Assembly: GCF_000429005.1 (NCBI RefSeq)
Contig: NZ_AUBA01000002.1
Coordinates: 1 to 64,000 of the forward strand
Source: Novosphingobium acidiphilum DSM 19966
GTDB lineage: Bacteria > Pseudomonadota > Alphaproteobacteria > Sphingomonadales > Sphingomonadaceae
DNA: 64,000 nt
Direction of reading: 5' to 3'
Made by a program: the position numbers and the translations under genes
The notes under the pieces: model-generated
The model's database searches: none
Told to the model about the DNA's origin: nothing
What the model saw: only the letters and a program-made list of their open reading frames with translations
Part shown: positions 1 to 8,265 of the stretch, piece by piece
Numbering within the stretch: position 1 is the stretch's first letter
How the letters are laid out: the number at the start of each line of letters is the position of its first letter

Positions 1-68
1 AATCGTTCTCAGCGTAAGGCGTTGCCGGGACTGGCCAATATTGCAATTATGCCTGCACGGAGGACTTT

Positions 69-275
69 ATGGCTTTGGTGGAAGTGTTTGAGGGCGAGGA
101 TCCGGAAAAGCTACTATTCGTAGCCGACTTCGACTTCCTGCCGCGCGTTGGCGAACACCTTGCCCGAGATACGGAAGGCTTTTTCGAGTATTATAACGTC
201 GTCAAAATCTGGCACCGGCAGGACACTGCGGAAGGCACCTTTCGGGCGTGCCTGCTTGTGACGCTCGATGATTGA
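69..275 (+). CDS. small hypothetical protein (68 aa)
   Basis: I do not recognise this protein. It is short, acidic and soluble-looking, with no signal peptide, membrane segment or known motif. A strong GGAGG ribosome-binding site lies five bases upstream of the ATG, and base composition is close to that of the rest of the window, so translation is likely. Its 3' end overlaps the tail of a convergent minus-strand frame by about 85 bases, and one of the two ends is probably wrong. No neighbour suggests a function. Confidence 0.5.
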   Translation: MALVEVFEGEDPEKLLFVADFDFLPRVGEHLARDTEGFFEYYNVVKIWHRQDTAEGTFRACLLVTLDD

Positions 276-649
276 GAACCCCAAATTTGTCCACGCCGCC
301 TAGCATAATTGTGCCTGATTGATTCTAGACGGCTATAATCGAAGTCGCCCCAATATCCATTCCATGCTCCCATAATAAGAGCGCCATATATGAATATTGG
401 CAATGCAATCCATAGAGATTTTTTTGATAATTTTTCGATTGCATAAATTATCGCTAATAAGAAAATGGCACTAGCTACTAAAATTGGCCAAGAAACTAGT
501 TCTTCAATTAGGCCCATTATTTGGAAATTCAAAATAACGTCGAGGCCACTCCACCCGACTTGGCTGGATGCGAAAACGCCCAATATGATCAGCACGAAAA
601 CTGCCGGCACTTTCCAAACGAAGGTCAGGATCGGCGAAATCTGCGTCAT
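191..649 (-). CDS. AT-rich putative integral membrane protein (152 aa)
   Basis: This is an unrecognised protein with three hydrophobic segments, at roughly residues 10-32, 45-67 and 75-95. The ATG at 649 follows a GGGGGA ribosome-binding site. The gene body (about 300-640) is markedly AT-rich, with runs such as TTTTTTTGATAATTTTTCG, unlike the GC-rich surroundings, which suggests horizontal acquisition. Beyond about residue 115 the composition becomes host-like and the frame reads antisense through the end of the small plus-strand gene. The natural C-terminus may therefore have been lost at a junction near position 300. It could be a truncated remnant rather than an intact gene. Confidence 0.4.
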   Translation of the reverse strand: MTQISPILTFVWKVPAVFVLIILGVFASSQVGWSGLDVILNFQIMGLIEELVSWPILVASAIFLLAIIYAIEKLSKKSLWIALPIFIYGALIMGAWNGYWGDFDYSRLESIRHNYARRRGQIWGSQSSSVTSRHARKVPSAVSCRCQILTTL

Positions 650-1100
650 AAATCCCCCGTACCTTCCCGGCTGGTGCTGGGTGGTTGAACACATGTGAGC
701 ACGGAGCAGCATGCCTCCCGTATTTCCTACGAGAGGTCTTATATTCCGGGAGCCGCCCGACATAGGCGGTTCCGTGCTCGGCACTCGTTTGTGCACCACT
801 AAGGCTGTTCAGACCCGAACGGTTTGGTTGCTATTGCATGGCAGTGCCGATTTGGCGAGGGGGTTTGCAAATGGGCTTATTGGCCTTGCGGCTTCGCGCG
901 CGCGCGCTCAGGCCTTCCATTATGCTATGTTGTATAACTATCTTGTCGGAGCGTAGCCGCCCAAAACCCAACTTCGCCAAACCGACCGCTCGGCGCCCGC
1001 AACGATGGTGTCGGACAAGGCGGACAAAACCCTTTTGTCCGAAGCGAATGTCGCTTTTCTGCGGTTTTCGATGGGGTTCGGACAAGTCCGGACAAGCTGT
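650..1100. other. long intergenic region with no convincing gene
   Basis: About 450 bases separate the AT-rich membrane ORF from the oxygenase gene. I see no coding frame with good codon use here. The right-hand part, from about 1011, carries the GGACAA repeats described separately. An ATG at 1005 is in frame with the oxygenase, but the added residues would be encoded by those repeats, so I do not use it as the start. Confidence 0.5.
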
Positions 1101-1153
1101 ATGTCCGCGTTTTTGCGAAATTGGCATAAAAGAAGCGTCGGACGGACAGGACA
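1011..1153. repeat. cluster of GGACAA / TTGTCC repeats upstream of the oxygenase
   Basis: At least five copies of a (T/C)CGGACAA motif occur in about 140 bases: 1011, 1020 and 1078-1096 (two copies) on the plus strand, and TTTTGTCCG at 1033-1041 in the opposite orientation. CGGACAAAA at 1021-1029 and TTTTGTCCG at 1033-1041 form a perfect 9-bp inverted repeat with a 3-base loop. The copies at 1011/1021 and 1079/1089 are spaced about 10 bases apart, one helical turn. TGTCCG at 1102 and GGACGGACAGGAC at 1141 extend the pattern. This looks like a multi-site operator. Confidence 0.5.
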
Positions 1154-1928
1154 CATAGCCTATGTCGCGCGCGACGCGGCGCGGCCCTTTTACTATGCCA
1201 ATGCGCATGCGCGCGATTGCGTGCCGCTGGACCCGCGCGAAATGCCGCTGATCGACGGGCGGGCAGCGGCACCGCGGATCGATCGAGAGGGGTTTGCCTG
1301 CCTGCGCCATGTCAGCGCGGTTGCGGACTTTACCGATCACAATGCGGTTGCTGCGATCTATGCCGACGAAATCGCAGCGCTGGTGCGCGCGGCCACCGGT
1401 GCGGACGCGGTGATCGTGACCGCGCCGGCCATAGTGCGCTTTAGCGAGGCATCGGGCCAGGCGGGCACCCGCGACAATTCGCACCCTGCACGGTTTGTGC
1501 ATATCGATGCCACCGCCGCGACCTCTGCGCTGTTTGCCGCGCGCACGATTCCGGCGGGTCGCAGCGTGCGGCGCTATGCGCATTATAACGTGTGGCGCGC
1601 GTTTTCGGGTGCACCGCAGGATGTGTCGCTGGCGCTGTGCGACATGACGAGCGTCGACGCCTGCGACAGGTTTGAGGCCGATGCGATATTCGATCCGCCG
1701 GGCGCGCCCGAATGGCGCTTTGCCAGCTGGGTGCTGGCGGCCAATCCCGCGCATCGCTGGTACTGGTTTGCCAATCTTTCGCGCGATGACGTGCTGCTGT
1801 TCCAGAGCAGCGATTCGGACACCGGTGATGCGGTGCCGCACGTGGCCTTTGACAATCGCCGCGCCCCGCCCGGGTGCCATCCCCGCGCCAGCATCGAAAT
1901 GCGCTGCATCGCGCTGTGGCACGATTGA
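1101..1928 (+). CDS. CmcJ/NvfI-family oxygenase-like protein
   Basis: The protein resembles the CmcJ/NvfI family, non-haem-iron-type enzymes named after a cephamycin methoxylation protein and the fungal endoperoxide synthase NvfI. Family landmarks in order are an N-terminal RPFYYAN segment, RFVHID, YNVWRAFSG, a Trp/Tyr-rich NPAHRWYWF stretch, VLLFQSSDSD and a C-terminal PHVAFDN followed by RASIEMRCIALW. The His and Asp of RFVHID and the His of PHVAFDN are plausible iron ligands. The start is uncertain: the ATG at 1101 gives 275 residues, whereas one at 1005 would translate the repeat cluster. The gene stands alone, so its substrate is unknown. The fold assignment is firmer than any statement about reaction. 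Confidence 0.7.
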   Translation: MSAFLRNWHKRSVGRTGHIAYVARDAARPFYYANAHARDCVPLDPREMPLIDGRAAAPRIDREGFACLRHVSAVADFTDHNAVAAIYADEIAALVRAATGADAVIVTAPAIVRFSEASGQAGTRDNSHPARFVHIDATAATSALFAARTIPAGRSVRRYAHYNVWRAFSGAPQDVSLALCDMTSVDACDRFEADAIFDPPGAPEWRFASWVLAANPAHRWYWFANLSRDDVLLFQSSDSDTGDAVPHVAFDNRRAPPGCHPRASIEMRCIALWHD

Positions 1929-2031
1929 TCGCAACTGGTCGCAAATGGTCGCGCGCCTCTGTTGCAAGCACCGGTTCAGGACCACATTGCTATCACGGCA
2001 ACAGGTTTGACCAACGAGCGAGACCGATCCC

Positions 2032-2385
2032 ATGAAACGCACCACGATCACGACCATCGGCTGCGCGCTTGCGCTCGCTGCCGGTACCGCACGGGCGCAA
2101 CAGGCCGATCCGCCCATGGCGCCACCGGCCGAGCAGGGTGGCGAACACCACCATGGCGGCGGCCAGCGCGGGTTTGATGCGATCGACACCAACCACGACG
2201 GGTTCATCACCCTTGACGAATGGAAGGCCGCCGGACGCCGCGAAGACCGCTTTGCCATGATCGATGCCGATCACGACGGCCGGATCACGCGCGACGAAAT
2301 GCGCGCGGCAATGGCCAGGATGCGCGCGATGCGTGAACACAATGGCGGCGGTGAGCCAGGCGGCGAACACCCCGACGGCCACTGA
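2032..2385 (+). CDS. exported EF-hand calcium-binding protein
   Basis: A 117-residue protein with a typical Sec signal peptide ending near ARAQ (about residue 23). A His/Gly-rich linker follows, then two EF-hand loops, DTNHDGFITLDE and DADHDGRITRDE. Both loops carry the acidic or Asn/Asp ligands at positions 1, 3, 5 and 12 expected for Ca2+ binding. A Gly/His-rich tail completes it. It is probably periplasmic, acting as a small calcium or metal sensor or buffer. An intrinsic terminator follows the stop codon at once, so it is a monocistronic unit. The physiological role cannot be read from context. Confidence 0.8.
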   Translation: MKRTTITTIGCALALAAGTARAQQADPPMAPPAEQGGEHHHGGGQRGFDAIDTNHDGFITLDEWKAAGRREDRFAMIDADHDGRITRDEMRAAMARMRAMREHNGGGEPGGEHPDGH

Positions 2386-2405
2386 TCCGAACCAAACCCA
2401 CCTGC

Positions 2406-2440
2406 ACGGCCCGGCGCAAAACGCCGGGCCGTTTGCGTTT
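2406..2440 (+). terminator. intrinsic terminator after the EF-hand gene
   Basis: An 11-bp perfect stem, ACGGCCCGGCG / CGCCGGGCCGT, with a CAAAA loop is followed by the T-rich tail TTGCGTTT. It begins about 20 bases after the stop codon of the EF-hand gene and isolates it from the dioxygenase operon downstream. Confidence 0.85.
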
Positions 2441-2491
2441 GAAGGTGTTCGACCCGATCCCCCTTGCATTCGCCGGGCGAATCTCCGAAGA

Positions 2492-2509
2492 TCATAACAT
2501 ATGTTATGA
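2492..2509. promoter_or_regulatory. 18-bp perfect palindrome, probable operator of the dioxygenase operon
   Basis: TCATAACATATGTTATGA is a perfect palindrome about 55 bases upstream of the preferred start codon of the carotenoid-oxygenase-like gene. Its position in an otherwise GC-rich promoter and its perfect symmetry suggest a dimeric repressor site (TetR, MarR or GntR type). No regulator gene lies within 10 kb. A related TTGTTATGG half-site occurs at 6710. Confidence 0.6.
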
Positions 2510-2563
2510 ATGCGCAGCCAGCAGGCCCCACGTCCTGCGCCAGGGCCCGCACGGAGAGGACCG

Positions 2564-4048
2564 ATGCCCGAAGCCGATGCAGGCGGTTTTCCGCACACTG
2601 CAAACTATCGGGGGCTCAACACCCCGCAGCGTGCCGAATATACGGTGGATGATCTTGCGATCAGCGGCACGATCCCCGCCGATGTCGCCGGCACGTTCTT
2701 TCGCGCGGTGCCCGATCCGGCCTATCCGCCATTCCTCGACGATGCCGGGGCGATCCTGTCAGCCGACGGGATGATTTCGGCAATCCGTTTTGCCGGGGGC
2801 AAGGTTTCGACCGCGATCCGCTATGTCGGCACAGCGCGGCATCGTGCCGAGGTGGCGGCGGGCCGCGCGCTATTCGGCAAATACCGCAATCCCTTTACCG
2901 ATCGGCCCGAAGCCGCAGGAATCGACCGCACTGTCGCCAACACCACCCCGGTGTGGCATGCCGGACGCCTGTTGATGACCAAGGAGGACGGGCGCCCGTT
3001 TCGTATCGATCCGGCCACGCTTGACACGCTGGAACCATATGATTTCGGCGGCGCGTTGCGATCGCAGACCTTTACCGCGCATGTGCGGATCGATCCGGCC
3101 ACCGGCGAAATGTTTGCCTTTGGCTATCAGGCAGCGGGCCTGGCCACGCCGACAGTCGCCTATCTCACCATCGATGCCGCGGGCACGCTGGTGCGCGAAC
3201 AGTGGTTTGAGGCGCCTAATTGCGCGATGATGCACGATTTTGCGATCACCGAGCACTATGCGTTGTTTCCGATCTATCCCACCAGCGCGGATCTGGACCG
3301 ATTGCGCGCAGGCGGCGATCACTGGGTGCACGATCAGCACCGGGACAGCTGGCTGGGCGTGATGCCGCGCCACGGCGATGTGGCGCAGATCCGCTGGTTT
3401 CGCGGGCCCAGGGGCGTGTCGTGCTATCACATGATGAACGCCTTCGAAGATGCTGCGGGGCTGATCCATTTTGACCAGTGCCTGTCCGATTCCAACGCGT
3501 TTCCGTTTATCCGACAGGCATCGGGGATCGCCATTGCCCAGCCCGATCTGAACGGGCGGCTGGCGCGCTGGACGATCGATCCGAAGGGCCGCGACGATGC
3601 CATCCACGAAACGGTCATCGGCCCGCCGGGCGATTTTCCGGTGATCCCGGCCGATCGCCAGGGCCGCGCCTATGGTCGGGCGTGGATGCTGACGATGAAC
3701 CCCGAACGGCGCGGACCACCGGTGCCGGGCGGCCCGGTCGGGGCGATGTTCGATGTGCTGCTGCGGCTCGACATGACCGGCGGCCCGCCGCACGCGCTGG
3801 TGCTGGCAGCGGGCAGCTGTTTCAACGAGCCCGTGCATGTGCCTGCGGCCGCGCCGGGGCATGCAGGGTGGCTGGTCTGCGTGGTCGATCACCAGCACGG
3901 GCCCGACACCTTTACCCACGAATGCTGGATTATCGACGCGGATGATATCGGCGCGGGGCCGGTGGCAAAGGTGACCATGCCGCACCGCCTGCGTCCGCAA
4001 GTCCACGGCTGGTGGGTCAGCGCAGACCAGCTGGCAAAGGCGGTGTAG
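2564..4048 (+). CDS. carotenoid-cleavage-type (RPE65/lignostilbene) dioxygenase
   Basis: A 494-residue member of the carotenoid oxygenase superfamily, non-haem Fe(II) enzymes that split C=C bonds of carotenoids or stilbenes. The four iron-binding histidines can be placed: H173 (TAHVRID), H224 (MHDFA), H289 (CYHMMNA) and H481 (QVHGWW). The FNEPVHVP motif of the C-terminal half is also present. I start at the ATG at 2564 because GGAGAGG lies seven bases before it. An upstream ATG at 2510 touches the operator and lacks such a site. The next gene starts one base after the stop, so the two form an operon. Given the neighbouring LigM-like demethylase, a lignin-type aromatic substrate is more likely than a carotenoid, but this is inference. 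Confidence 0.85.
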   Translation: MPEADAGGFPHTANYRGLNTPQRAEYTVDDLAISGTIPADVAGTFFRAVPDPAYPPFLDDAGAILSADGMISAIRFAGGKVSTAIRYVGTARHRAEVAAGRALFGKYRNPFTDRPEAAGIDRTVANTTPVWHAGRLLMTKEDGRPFRIDPATLDTLEPYDFGGALRSQTFTAHVRIDPATGEMFAFGYQAAGLATPTVAYLTIDAAGTLVREQWFEAPNCAMMHDFAITEHYALFPIYPTSADLDRLRAGGDHWVHDQHRDSWLGVMPRHGDVAQIRWFRGPRGVSCYHMMNAFEDAAGLIHFDQCLSDSNAFPFIRQASGIAIAQPDLNGRLARWTIDPKGRDDAIHETVIGPPGDFPVIPADRQGRAYGRAWMLTMNPERRGPPVPGGPVGAMFDVLLRLDMTGGPPHALVLAAGSCFNEPVHVPAAAPGHAGWLVCVVDHQHGPDTFTHECWIIDADDIGAGPVAKVTMPHRLRPQVHGWWVSADQLAKAV

Positions 4049-4049
4049 C

Positions 4050-4979
4050 ATGGCCCGCATCGCGATCACCGGGGCCTCGGGCCATTATGGCCGCATCGTC
4101 TGCGACGCGCTGATCGCGCAAGGCCGCGCGCAGGACCTGATCCTGATGACGCGCGATCCGGCAAAACTTGGCGGCTATGCGGCGCAGGGCTGTGCGGTGC
4201 GGCAGGGTGACTACGATCGGCCCGAAACACTGGCGCCCGCGTTTGCCGGGGCCGATCGGCTGCTGCTGATTTCGGGCACGCGGGTTGGCGCGCGCGTGGC
4301 GCAGCACCAGGCGGCGATCGATGCGGCGGTGTCGGCGGGCATCGCCCACGTGGTCTATACCAGCTTTGTCGGCATCGACGATCCTGCCAATCCTGCCGAA
4401 GTGCGCCACGATCACATCGAGACCGAGCGCCTGATCAAGGCGAGTGGCCTGGCCTGGACGATGCTGCGCGACGCGCATTATGCCGATGCGATGATCGTGA
4501 TGGCGGGGCCCGGCGTAATGGCCACCCGCCAGTGGATCAGCAATGCCGGCGCCGGGCGCGAGGCGATGGTCTGGCGCGCGGATTGCGCGCTGTGCGCGGC
4601 CGCGGTGCTGACGGGCCCGGACCATGCCGGGCAAACCTATGACGTGACCGGCCCGGATCTGCAAAGCTTTGCCGAAGTGACCGCGATCATGGCCGAGGTG
4701 ACCGGCGTGCCGCTGGCCTATGTGGCCATCGATGATGCGGCACAATATGCCATGTTTGACGCGATGGGCATCCCGCGCCGGCCGGTCGATGACCACTATG
4801 TCGGCGGTATTCCGTGGAACAGCGACGATATGGTCACGTTTGGTCAGGCGATCCGCGAAGGATTTCTGGCGGTGCGCAGCGGTGATGTGGAACGCCTGCT
4901 GGGCCGCCCGGCGCGCAGTGTGCGCCAGATGATCGAGGCGCACGCCGATAGGCTGAAAAACGCTCAGGTCAGCGCGTAA
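4050..4979 (+). CDS. NmrA-family NAD(P)-binding protein
   Basis: A 309-residue Rossmann protein beginning MARIAITGASGHYGR, the dinucleotide-binding GxxGxxG motif of NmrA/SDR-a5 proteins. The downstream pattern (YTSFVGIDD, then a region with ETERLIKASGL and TMLRDAHY) matches NAD(P)H:quinone oxidoreductase 2-like or NmrA redox sensor-like proteins rather than classical SDRs, and there is no YxxxK catalytic pair. It starts one base after the dioxygenase stop, so the two are co-translated. It could reduce a quinone or a cleavage product, but the substrate is unknown. Its 3' end overlaps the convergent DUF3237 gene by 16 bases. Confidence 0.75.
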   Translation: MARIAITGASGHYGRIVCDALIAQGRAQDLILMTRDPAKLGGYAAQGCAVRQGDYDRPETLAPAFAGADRLLLISGTRVGARVAQHQAAIDAAVSAGIAHVVYTSFVGIDDPANPAEVRHDHIETERLIKASGLAWTMLRDAHYADAMIVMAGPGVMATRQWISNAGAGREAMVWRADCALCAAAVLTGPDHAGQTYDVTGPDLQSFAEVTAIMAEVTGVPLAYVAIDDAAQYAMFDAMGIPRRPVDDHYVGGIPWNSDDMVTFGQAIREGFLAVRSGDVERLLGRPARSVRQMIEAHADRLKNAQVSA

Positions 4980-5461
4980 TAGCGCACCAGATTGCCATCA
5001 GGTTTGCGTTCGCCCACCCCCACAAACACGTGCCGGGTCATCCAGTCGTGCGCACCCTTGGGCGTTTCAAAGGTGGGTTGCGCGCGCAGATAATAGTCCT
5101 CGTGCGCGACCGGCGGCCCGCCTTCAAACGCCCAGGCGCGCAGCCGCGCCATCGCCTCGGGCGCCCTGCCCCACAGGAAACCGCGGTTCTGCATATAGAT
5201 CACCGTGCCGTCATCGACCTCAAGCAGATAACGCGCGTCAAACACGGCGGTGTCGTCGGCACGGAAATGGGCATAGTCGCCGCCCGAATTGGGCACCGCG
5301 CGGCCGCGAAAGTTGGGCCCTTCAAACACGCCTTCGTCCACCAGCACCGCCGAACGGAACCCGCCGTTGTGCACATCGGGGATGGTGAACACGCGCGTAA
5401 ACATCAACCGGCATTCAAACACGAATTCCAGGCGCGGGTGTTCGAGCGTGGAATACGTCAT
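4964..5461 (-). CDS. DUF3237 family protein
   Basis: A 165-residue protein matching DUF3237. It has an N-terminal beta strand with FEC/RLMF, then GPNFRGRAVPNSGGDYAHFR, DARYLLEVDDGTVIYMQNRG, and an aromatic C-terminal strand, HVFVGVGER. These are lipocalin- or barrel-like small proteins that occur beside catabolic genes, and their activity is not established. It is the last gene of the leftward set LigM-like / SnoaL / SnoaL / DUF3237, with a 10-base gap to the SnoaL gene upstream, so they are probably co-transcribed. Confidence 0.75.
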   Translation of the reverse strand: MTYSTLEHPRLEFVFECRLMFTRVFTIPDVHNGGFRSAVLVDEGVFEGPNFRGRAVPNSGGDYAHFRADDTAVFDARYLLEVDDGTVIYMQNRGFLWGRAPEAMARLRAWAFEGGPPVAHEDYYLRAQPTFETPKGAHDWMTRHVFVGVGERKPDGNLVRYYALT

Positions 5462-5471
5462 GCGCGCGCCC

Positions 5472-5882
5472 TCAGGTCAGCGGGAAATCAAGGCTGCCGG
5501 CGCGTTCGGCAAAGCGCCAGCCGGCCCCGGTCAGGGCCAGCCGGTCGTGGTATGTGCCCACCAGCGGCGGCGCGGCGGGGCTGGAAAACAGCAGGATCTG
5601 GCTGGTCGCGCTGGCCGTCTGGCCGGTAACGGTTACCCGCACGTTGGCGATGATATGCCGCGCCACGCGCAACGGCCGCGCGCGAAACGCAGCCAGGATC
5701 GCATCGCGCCCGGTGATGAACACATCGGGCGTTGTCGGCCTGCTCATCCGTCCGTCGGGCAGATACAGCGCCGCCAGCGCATCCCAGTTGCCCGCATCAT
5801 TCAGCGAGGCATAATCGACGATCAGCCGCTCGATCGCGCGTTCGGCCACAAGACCGGCAAGAAGTTCGCTGTCTGCCGTCAT
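5472..5882 (-). CDS. SnoaL/NTF2-like protein, short form
   Basis: 136 residues with the NTF2-like cone fold. The N-terminal helix carries ERAIERLIVDYASLNDAGNWDAL, followed by ALYLPDGRMS and GRDAILAAF, and beta strands rich in alternating hydrophobics (HIIANVRVTV). This pattern is typical of SnoaL_4 hydratase, isomerase or dehydratase-like proteins. Its active site is not assignable from sequence. It lies between the longer SnoaL-like gene and the DUF3237 gene, both in the same direction. Confidence 0.75.
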   Translation of the reverse strand: MTADSELLAGLVAERAIERLIVDYASLNDAGNWDALAALYLPDGRMSRPTTPDVFITGRDAILAAFRARPLRVARHIIANVRVTVTGQTASATSQILLFSSPAAPPLVGTYHDRLALTGAGWRFAERAGSLDFPLT

Positions 5883-5960
5883 GCGCGCACAATCCCCGTC
5901 ATCCCCGTCAAGGCCTGCAAAAACCGTTACACCCCGATCACGATCAATGGAACACCCGGA

Positions 5961-6677
5961 TCAGTCCCCGAACCCTTCGCGCGCACGGCTGTTGTCGCAC
6001 ACGATCGGATTGCCCGTCACCGGGTGCGGATAGGGAAACGGCACGATGTCGGTTGCGGGCCACAGCCGCGGCACCGGGTCGACAAAGGCATCGGGGCCCA
6101 GCGGATCTTCGGGATAAAGCGTCTTGGTCATCGGGATATAATCAATCGGCGTCTTGGCCCAGCCTTCGGCAAAGCTGCCGTGCCAGAACGGAAAATAGCC
6201 CAGCCGCGCGATTCTCCACACGCCGTCTTCGCGCACATAGCGGTTGTCGTAAATGCCGCCTTCCCACCAGGCGCGTTGCGCGCCTTCGGCGCTTTCGTGC
6301 AGGCCCGCCTGCATCATCGAGCGGCCGCGCACGGTCGCGGTCTGGCGATCGGGGGCCACATCGATCACCATCTGCAACTGCGGATGATCGAGCAACCAGC
6401 CATAGCGCGGGCCATTATGGCCATTGGTGAAATTGGTCTGAAACCGTTCGATATAGAGCCGCCGCACCCCCGCCCTGCCGCGATAGATCCCGCCCAGAAA
6501 CCACACTTCACCGTCTTCGGCAAACAGGTCGACGGTTTCGTTGTACTGCGATTTGTCGATGAAATAGCCGTAGGTGTATTGCAGCTTGCGGATTGCTTCG
6601 ATGTCTTGCGCGATCCCCAGCTCGTGCTCAAGCCGTTCGATCCGCGTTACCAGGGCCGCCACATCGGTCATTTGCAT
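5961..6677 (-). CDS. SnoaL/NTF2-like protein, long form
   Basis: 238 residues. A short coiled-coil-like start (VTRIERLEHELG) leads into an NTF2-like domain (IRKLQYTYGYFIDKSQY, VDLFAEDGEVWFLGG, GRAGVRRLY). About 90 extra C-terminal residues rich in Pro, Trp and aromatic residues follow. It belongs to the SnoaL-like hydratases or isomerases seen next to aromatic catabolic genes, with unknown chemistry. Two ATGs compete: 6677 and 6671. The GGAGAGG site sits only about 2 bases from the first but 8 from the second, so initiation at 6671 (MTDVAALV) may be the real one. Confidence 0.78.
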   Translation of the reverse strand: MQMTDVAALVTRIERLEHELGIAQDIEAIRKLQYTYGYFIDKSQYNETVDLFAEDGEVWFLGGIYRGRAGVRRLYIERFQTNFTNGHNGPRYGWLLDHPQLQMVIDVAPDRQTATVRGRSMMQAGLHESAEGAQRAWWEGGIYDNRYVREDGVWRIARLGYFPFWHGSFAEGWAKTPIDYIPMTKTLYPEDPLGPDAFVDPVPRLWPATDIVPFPYPHPVTGNPIVCDNSRAREGFGD

Positions 6678-6704
6678 CCCCTCTCCGGCAACGGCAAAAA
6701 CCGT

Positions 6705-6719
6705 ACCATTTGTTATGGT
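6705..6719. promoter_or_regulatory. inverted repeat ACCAT-N5-ATGGT between the LigM-like and SnoaL-like genes
   Basis: ACCATTTGTTATGGT lies 28 bases upstream of the SnoaL-like gene and downstream of the LigM-like stop. The TTGTTATGG half resembles the ATGTTATGA half of the 2492 palindrome. It may mark an internal, co-regulated promoter. Confidence 0.4.
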
Positions 6720-6799
6720 TCATGCCTATTCGGATTTGCGGTGCGTGGCAAGACGGCATTTGGCGGGGCCGGCGCAACACCCGGCCCCGCCCCACGCGA

Positions 6800-8203
6800 T
6801 CAGGCCGTTTTGGTGCGCCAGCTGGGCGCATAGGCGGTGCGCGCCACTTCGGAATAGGGCACCGGCGCAACCACGCCGCGGATCTTGATCTGGCGATGCT
6901 TTTCAACCGTCGGCTTGGTCGTGCCGCCATCGGGTTCACCCCACACCAGGTCGATCTCGGTGCCCGGTTCGGCATGGTCGGCATCGACAAAGGCCAGCGT
7001 GACCATCTTGCCGTAATTGGTGGTATAGCCGATCCAGGTCGACACCCCGATCAGCTTGCCATCGCGTTCGACCCGGTCGAACGGATGCATGGCATAGACG
7101 GCGCTGGGGAACTCCATGTATTTCGGGCGCAGGCCATCGTTGCCGAACTGGCCGAAAATCGCCTCGGTCACGGCTTCGTCGTCCAAGGCCAGCGTCACCT
7201 TTTTGCGGTGTGGCCCGGCGGCGATCTTTTCCAGCGCCTCGCGGCCCAGGAAATCGTGGTCAAACTTGACGAACGCGCCATAGCCCAGATCCCACGGCGT
7301 GGTGTAATAGCCCTCGACGCTGTCGGGCACATAGCTGCCCCCCACCGAACAGACCGCTTCATACTGGTTGGCCTTCAGCCATTCGCGATAAGGCCGGTTC
7401 AGTTCGCCCGTGTAGACGCCGGGCAGCGGCGACGGGATCCAGCCCGATTCGAGCGTGTTCGACGAATACGTCCGCCCGCCGACCAGCGCCAGGCCATGGT
7501 TTTTGCCCGCTGCAACCAGTGCCGCATGGATCGCATCGTGATCCTCGAACGGCCCCATCAGCTCGTAGCCCGGTTGACCGGCCATGCCGTGGCGCAGCGC
7601 GTGGACCTTTTTGCCCGCGATCTCGATCCAGGTCATGTGAAAGAACTTGAGATCGGGCGCGGGCGCCCCCATCGCCTCGGTCAGCACGGCGGCGGCGTTG
7701 GGCCCCTGCAGCTGAAACCGGAAATGCCGCCGGTTTTCCTTGTCGGGGCGCGCGGCGGTGCGCTCGTCATAGGTCAACGTGACGCCTTCGCGCCCTTCAC
7801 CGTGGAACATCAGCCAGTTGAGCGTGGGTGCACGGCCGACCAGGTTGAACTTTTCGGGCGCCAGGTAAAACAGGATCACATCGCCGATGACATGGCCATA
7901 GGCGGTAACCGGCACATATTGCTTGGCCCGGTCCGGGATGAACCCCTTGAAGCTGTTGATGCCCAGCCCCAGCAGGAAATCGAACGCGCCCGGTCCTTCG
8001 ACCATCAGTTCGGCCATGTGATAGCTTTGGTTGAACAGCACGCAGGTCTCGTTCCACGCGCGTTGCTCATCGCGCCAATTGGTGTATTCCGCTGGCACAC
8101 CGGGATAGGCATTGGGGCCGACCTGCTGGTTGCGCAGCCAGGTCACGATTGCGTCGGACGCATGGTCCAGGCCGGATACGATGGATTCGAGATTGCTGCT
8201 CAT
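6800..8203 (-). CDS. LigM/DesA-like tetrahydrofolate-dependent O-demethylase
   Basis: A 467-residue GcvT-fold protein that aligns along its whole length with LigM, the vanillate/3-O-methylgallate O-demethylase of Sphingobium. Shared blocks include NWRDEQRAWNETCVLF, AKQYVPVTAYGHVIGD, VGRAPTLNWLMFHG, LRHGMAGQPGYELMGP, NTLESGWIPSPLPGVYTG and GYGAFVKFDHDFLGREAL. Such enzymes move the aryl O-methyl group to THF, giving 5-methyl-THF and a catechol. A GGGAGAG ribosome-binding site precedes the ATG at 8203. The gene diverges from a MetE-like methyltransferase across a 123-base region with a strong palindrome and is followed by SnoaL and DUF3237 genes. Divergence from LigM implies a different methoxy substrate. 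Confidence 0.85.
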   Translation of the reverse strand: MSSNLESIVSGLDHASDAIVTWLRNQQVGPNAYPGVPAEYTNWRDEQRAWNETCVLFNQSYHMAELMVEGPGAFDFLLGLGINSFKGFIPDRAKQYVPVTAYGHVIGDVILFYLAPEKFNLVGRAPTLNWLMFHGEGREGVTLTYDERTAARPDKENRRHFRFQLQGPNAAAVLTEAMGAPAPDLKFFHMTWIEIAGKKVHALRHGMAGQPGYELMGPFEDHDAIHAALVAAGKNHGLALVGGRTYSSNTLESGWIPSPLPGVYTGELNRPYREWLKANQYEAVCSVGGSYVPDSVEGYYTTPWDLGYGAFVKFDHDFLGREALEKIAAGPHRKKVTLALDDEAVTEAIFGQFGNDGLRPKYMEFPSAVYAMHPFDRVERDGKLIGVSTWIGYTTNYGKMVTLAFVDADHAEPGTEIDLVWGEPDGGTTKPTVEKHRQIKIRGVVAPVPYSEVARTAYAPSWRTKTA

Positions 8204-8265
8204 GATCGGTACTCTCCCGGAATTGGTGGCGCCCGCGCCGCTTTGACGCTTGTCCTTGCCGCGAT

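Noticed and set aside
831..2258. Long minus-strand open frame opposite the oxygenase and EF-hand genes
   Set aside because: It is rich in Arg, Cys and His with no domain, and mirrors the codon pattern of the real plus-strand genes. Such antisense frames arise throughout GC-rich DNA.
5289..6833. Plus-strand open frame of about 510 codons opposite the SnoaL-like genes
   Set aside because: The translation is Arg/His/Gln-rich and featureless, while the minus strand encodes recognisable SnoaL-like proteins.
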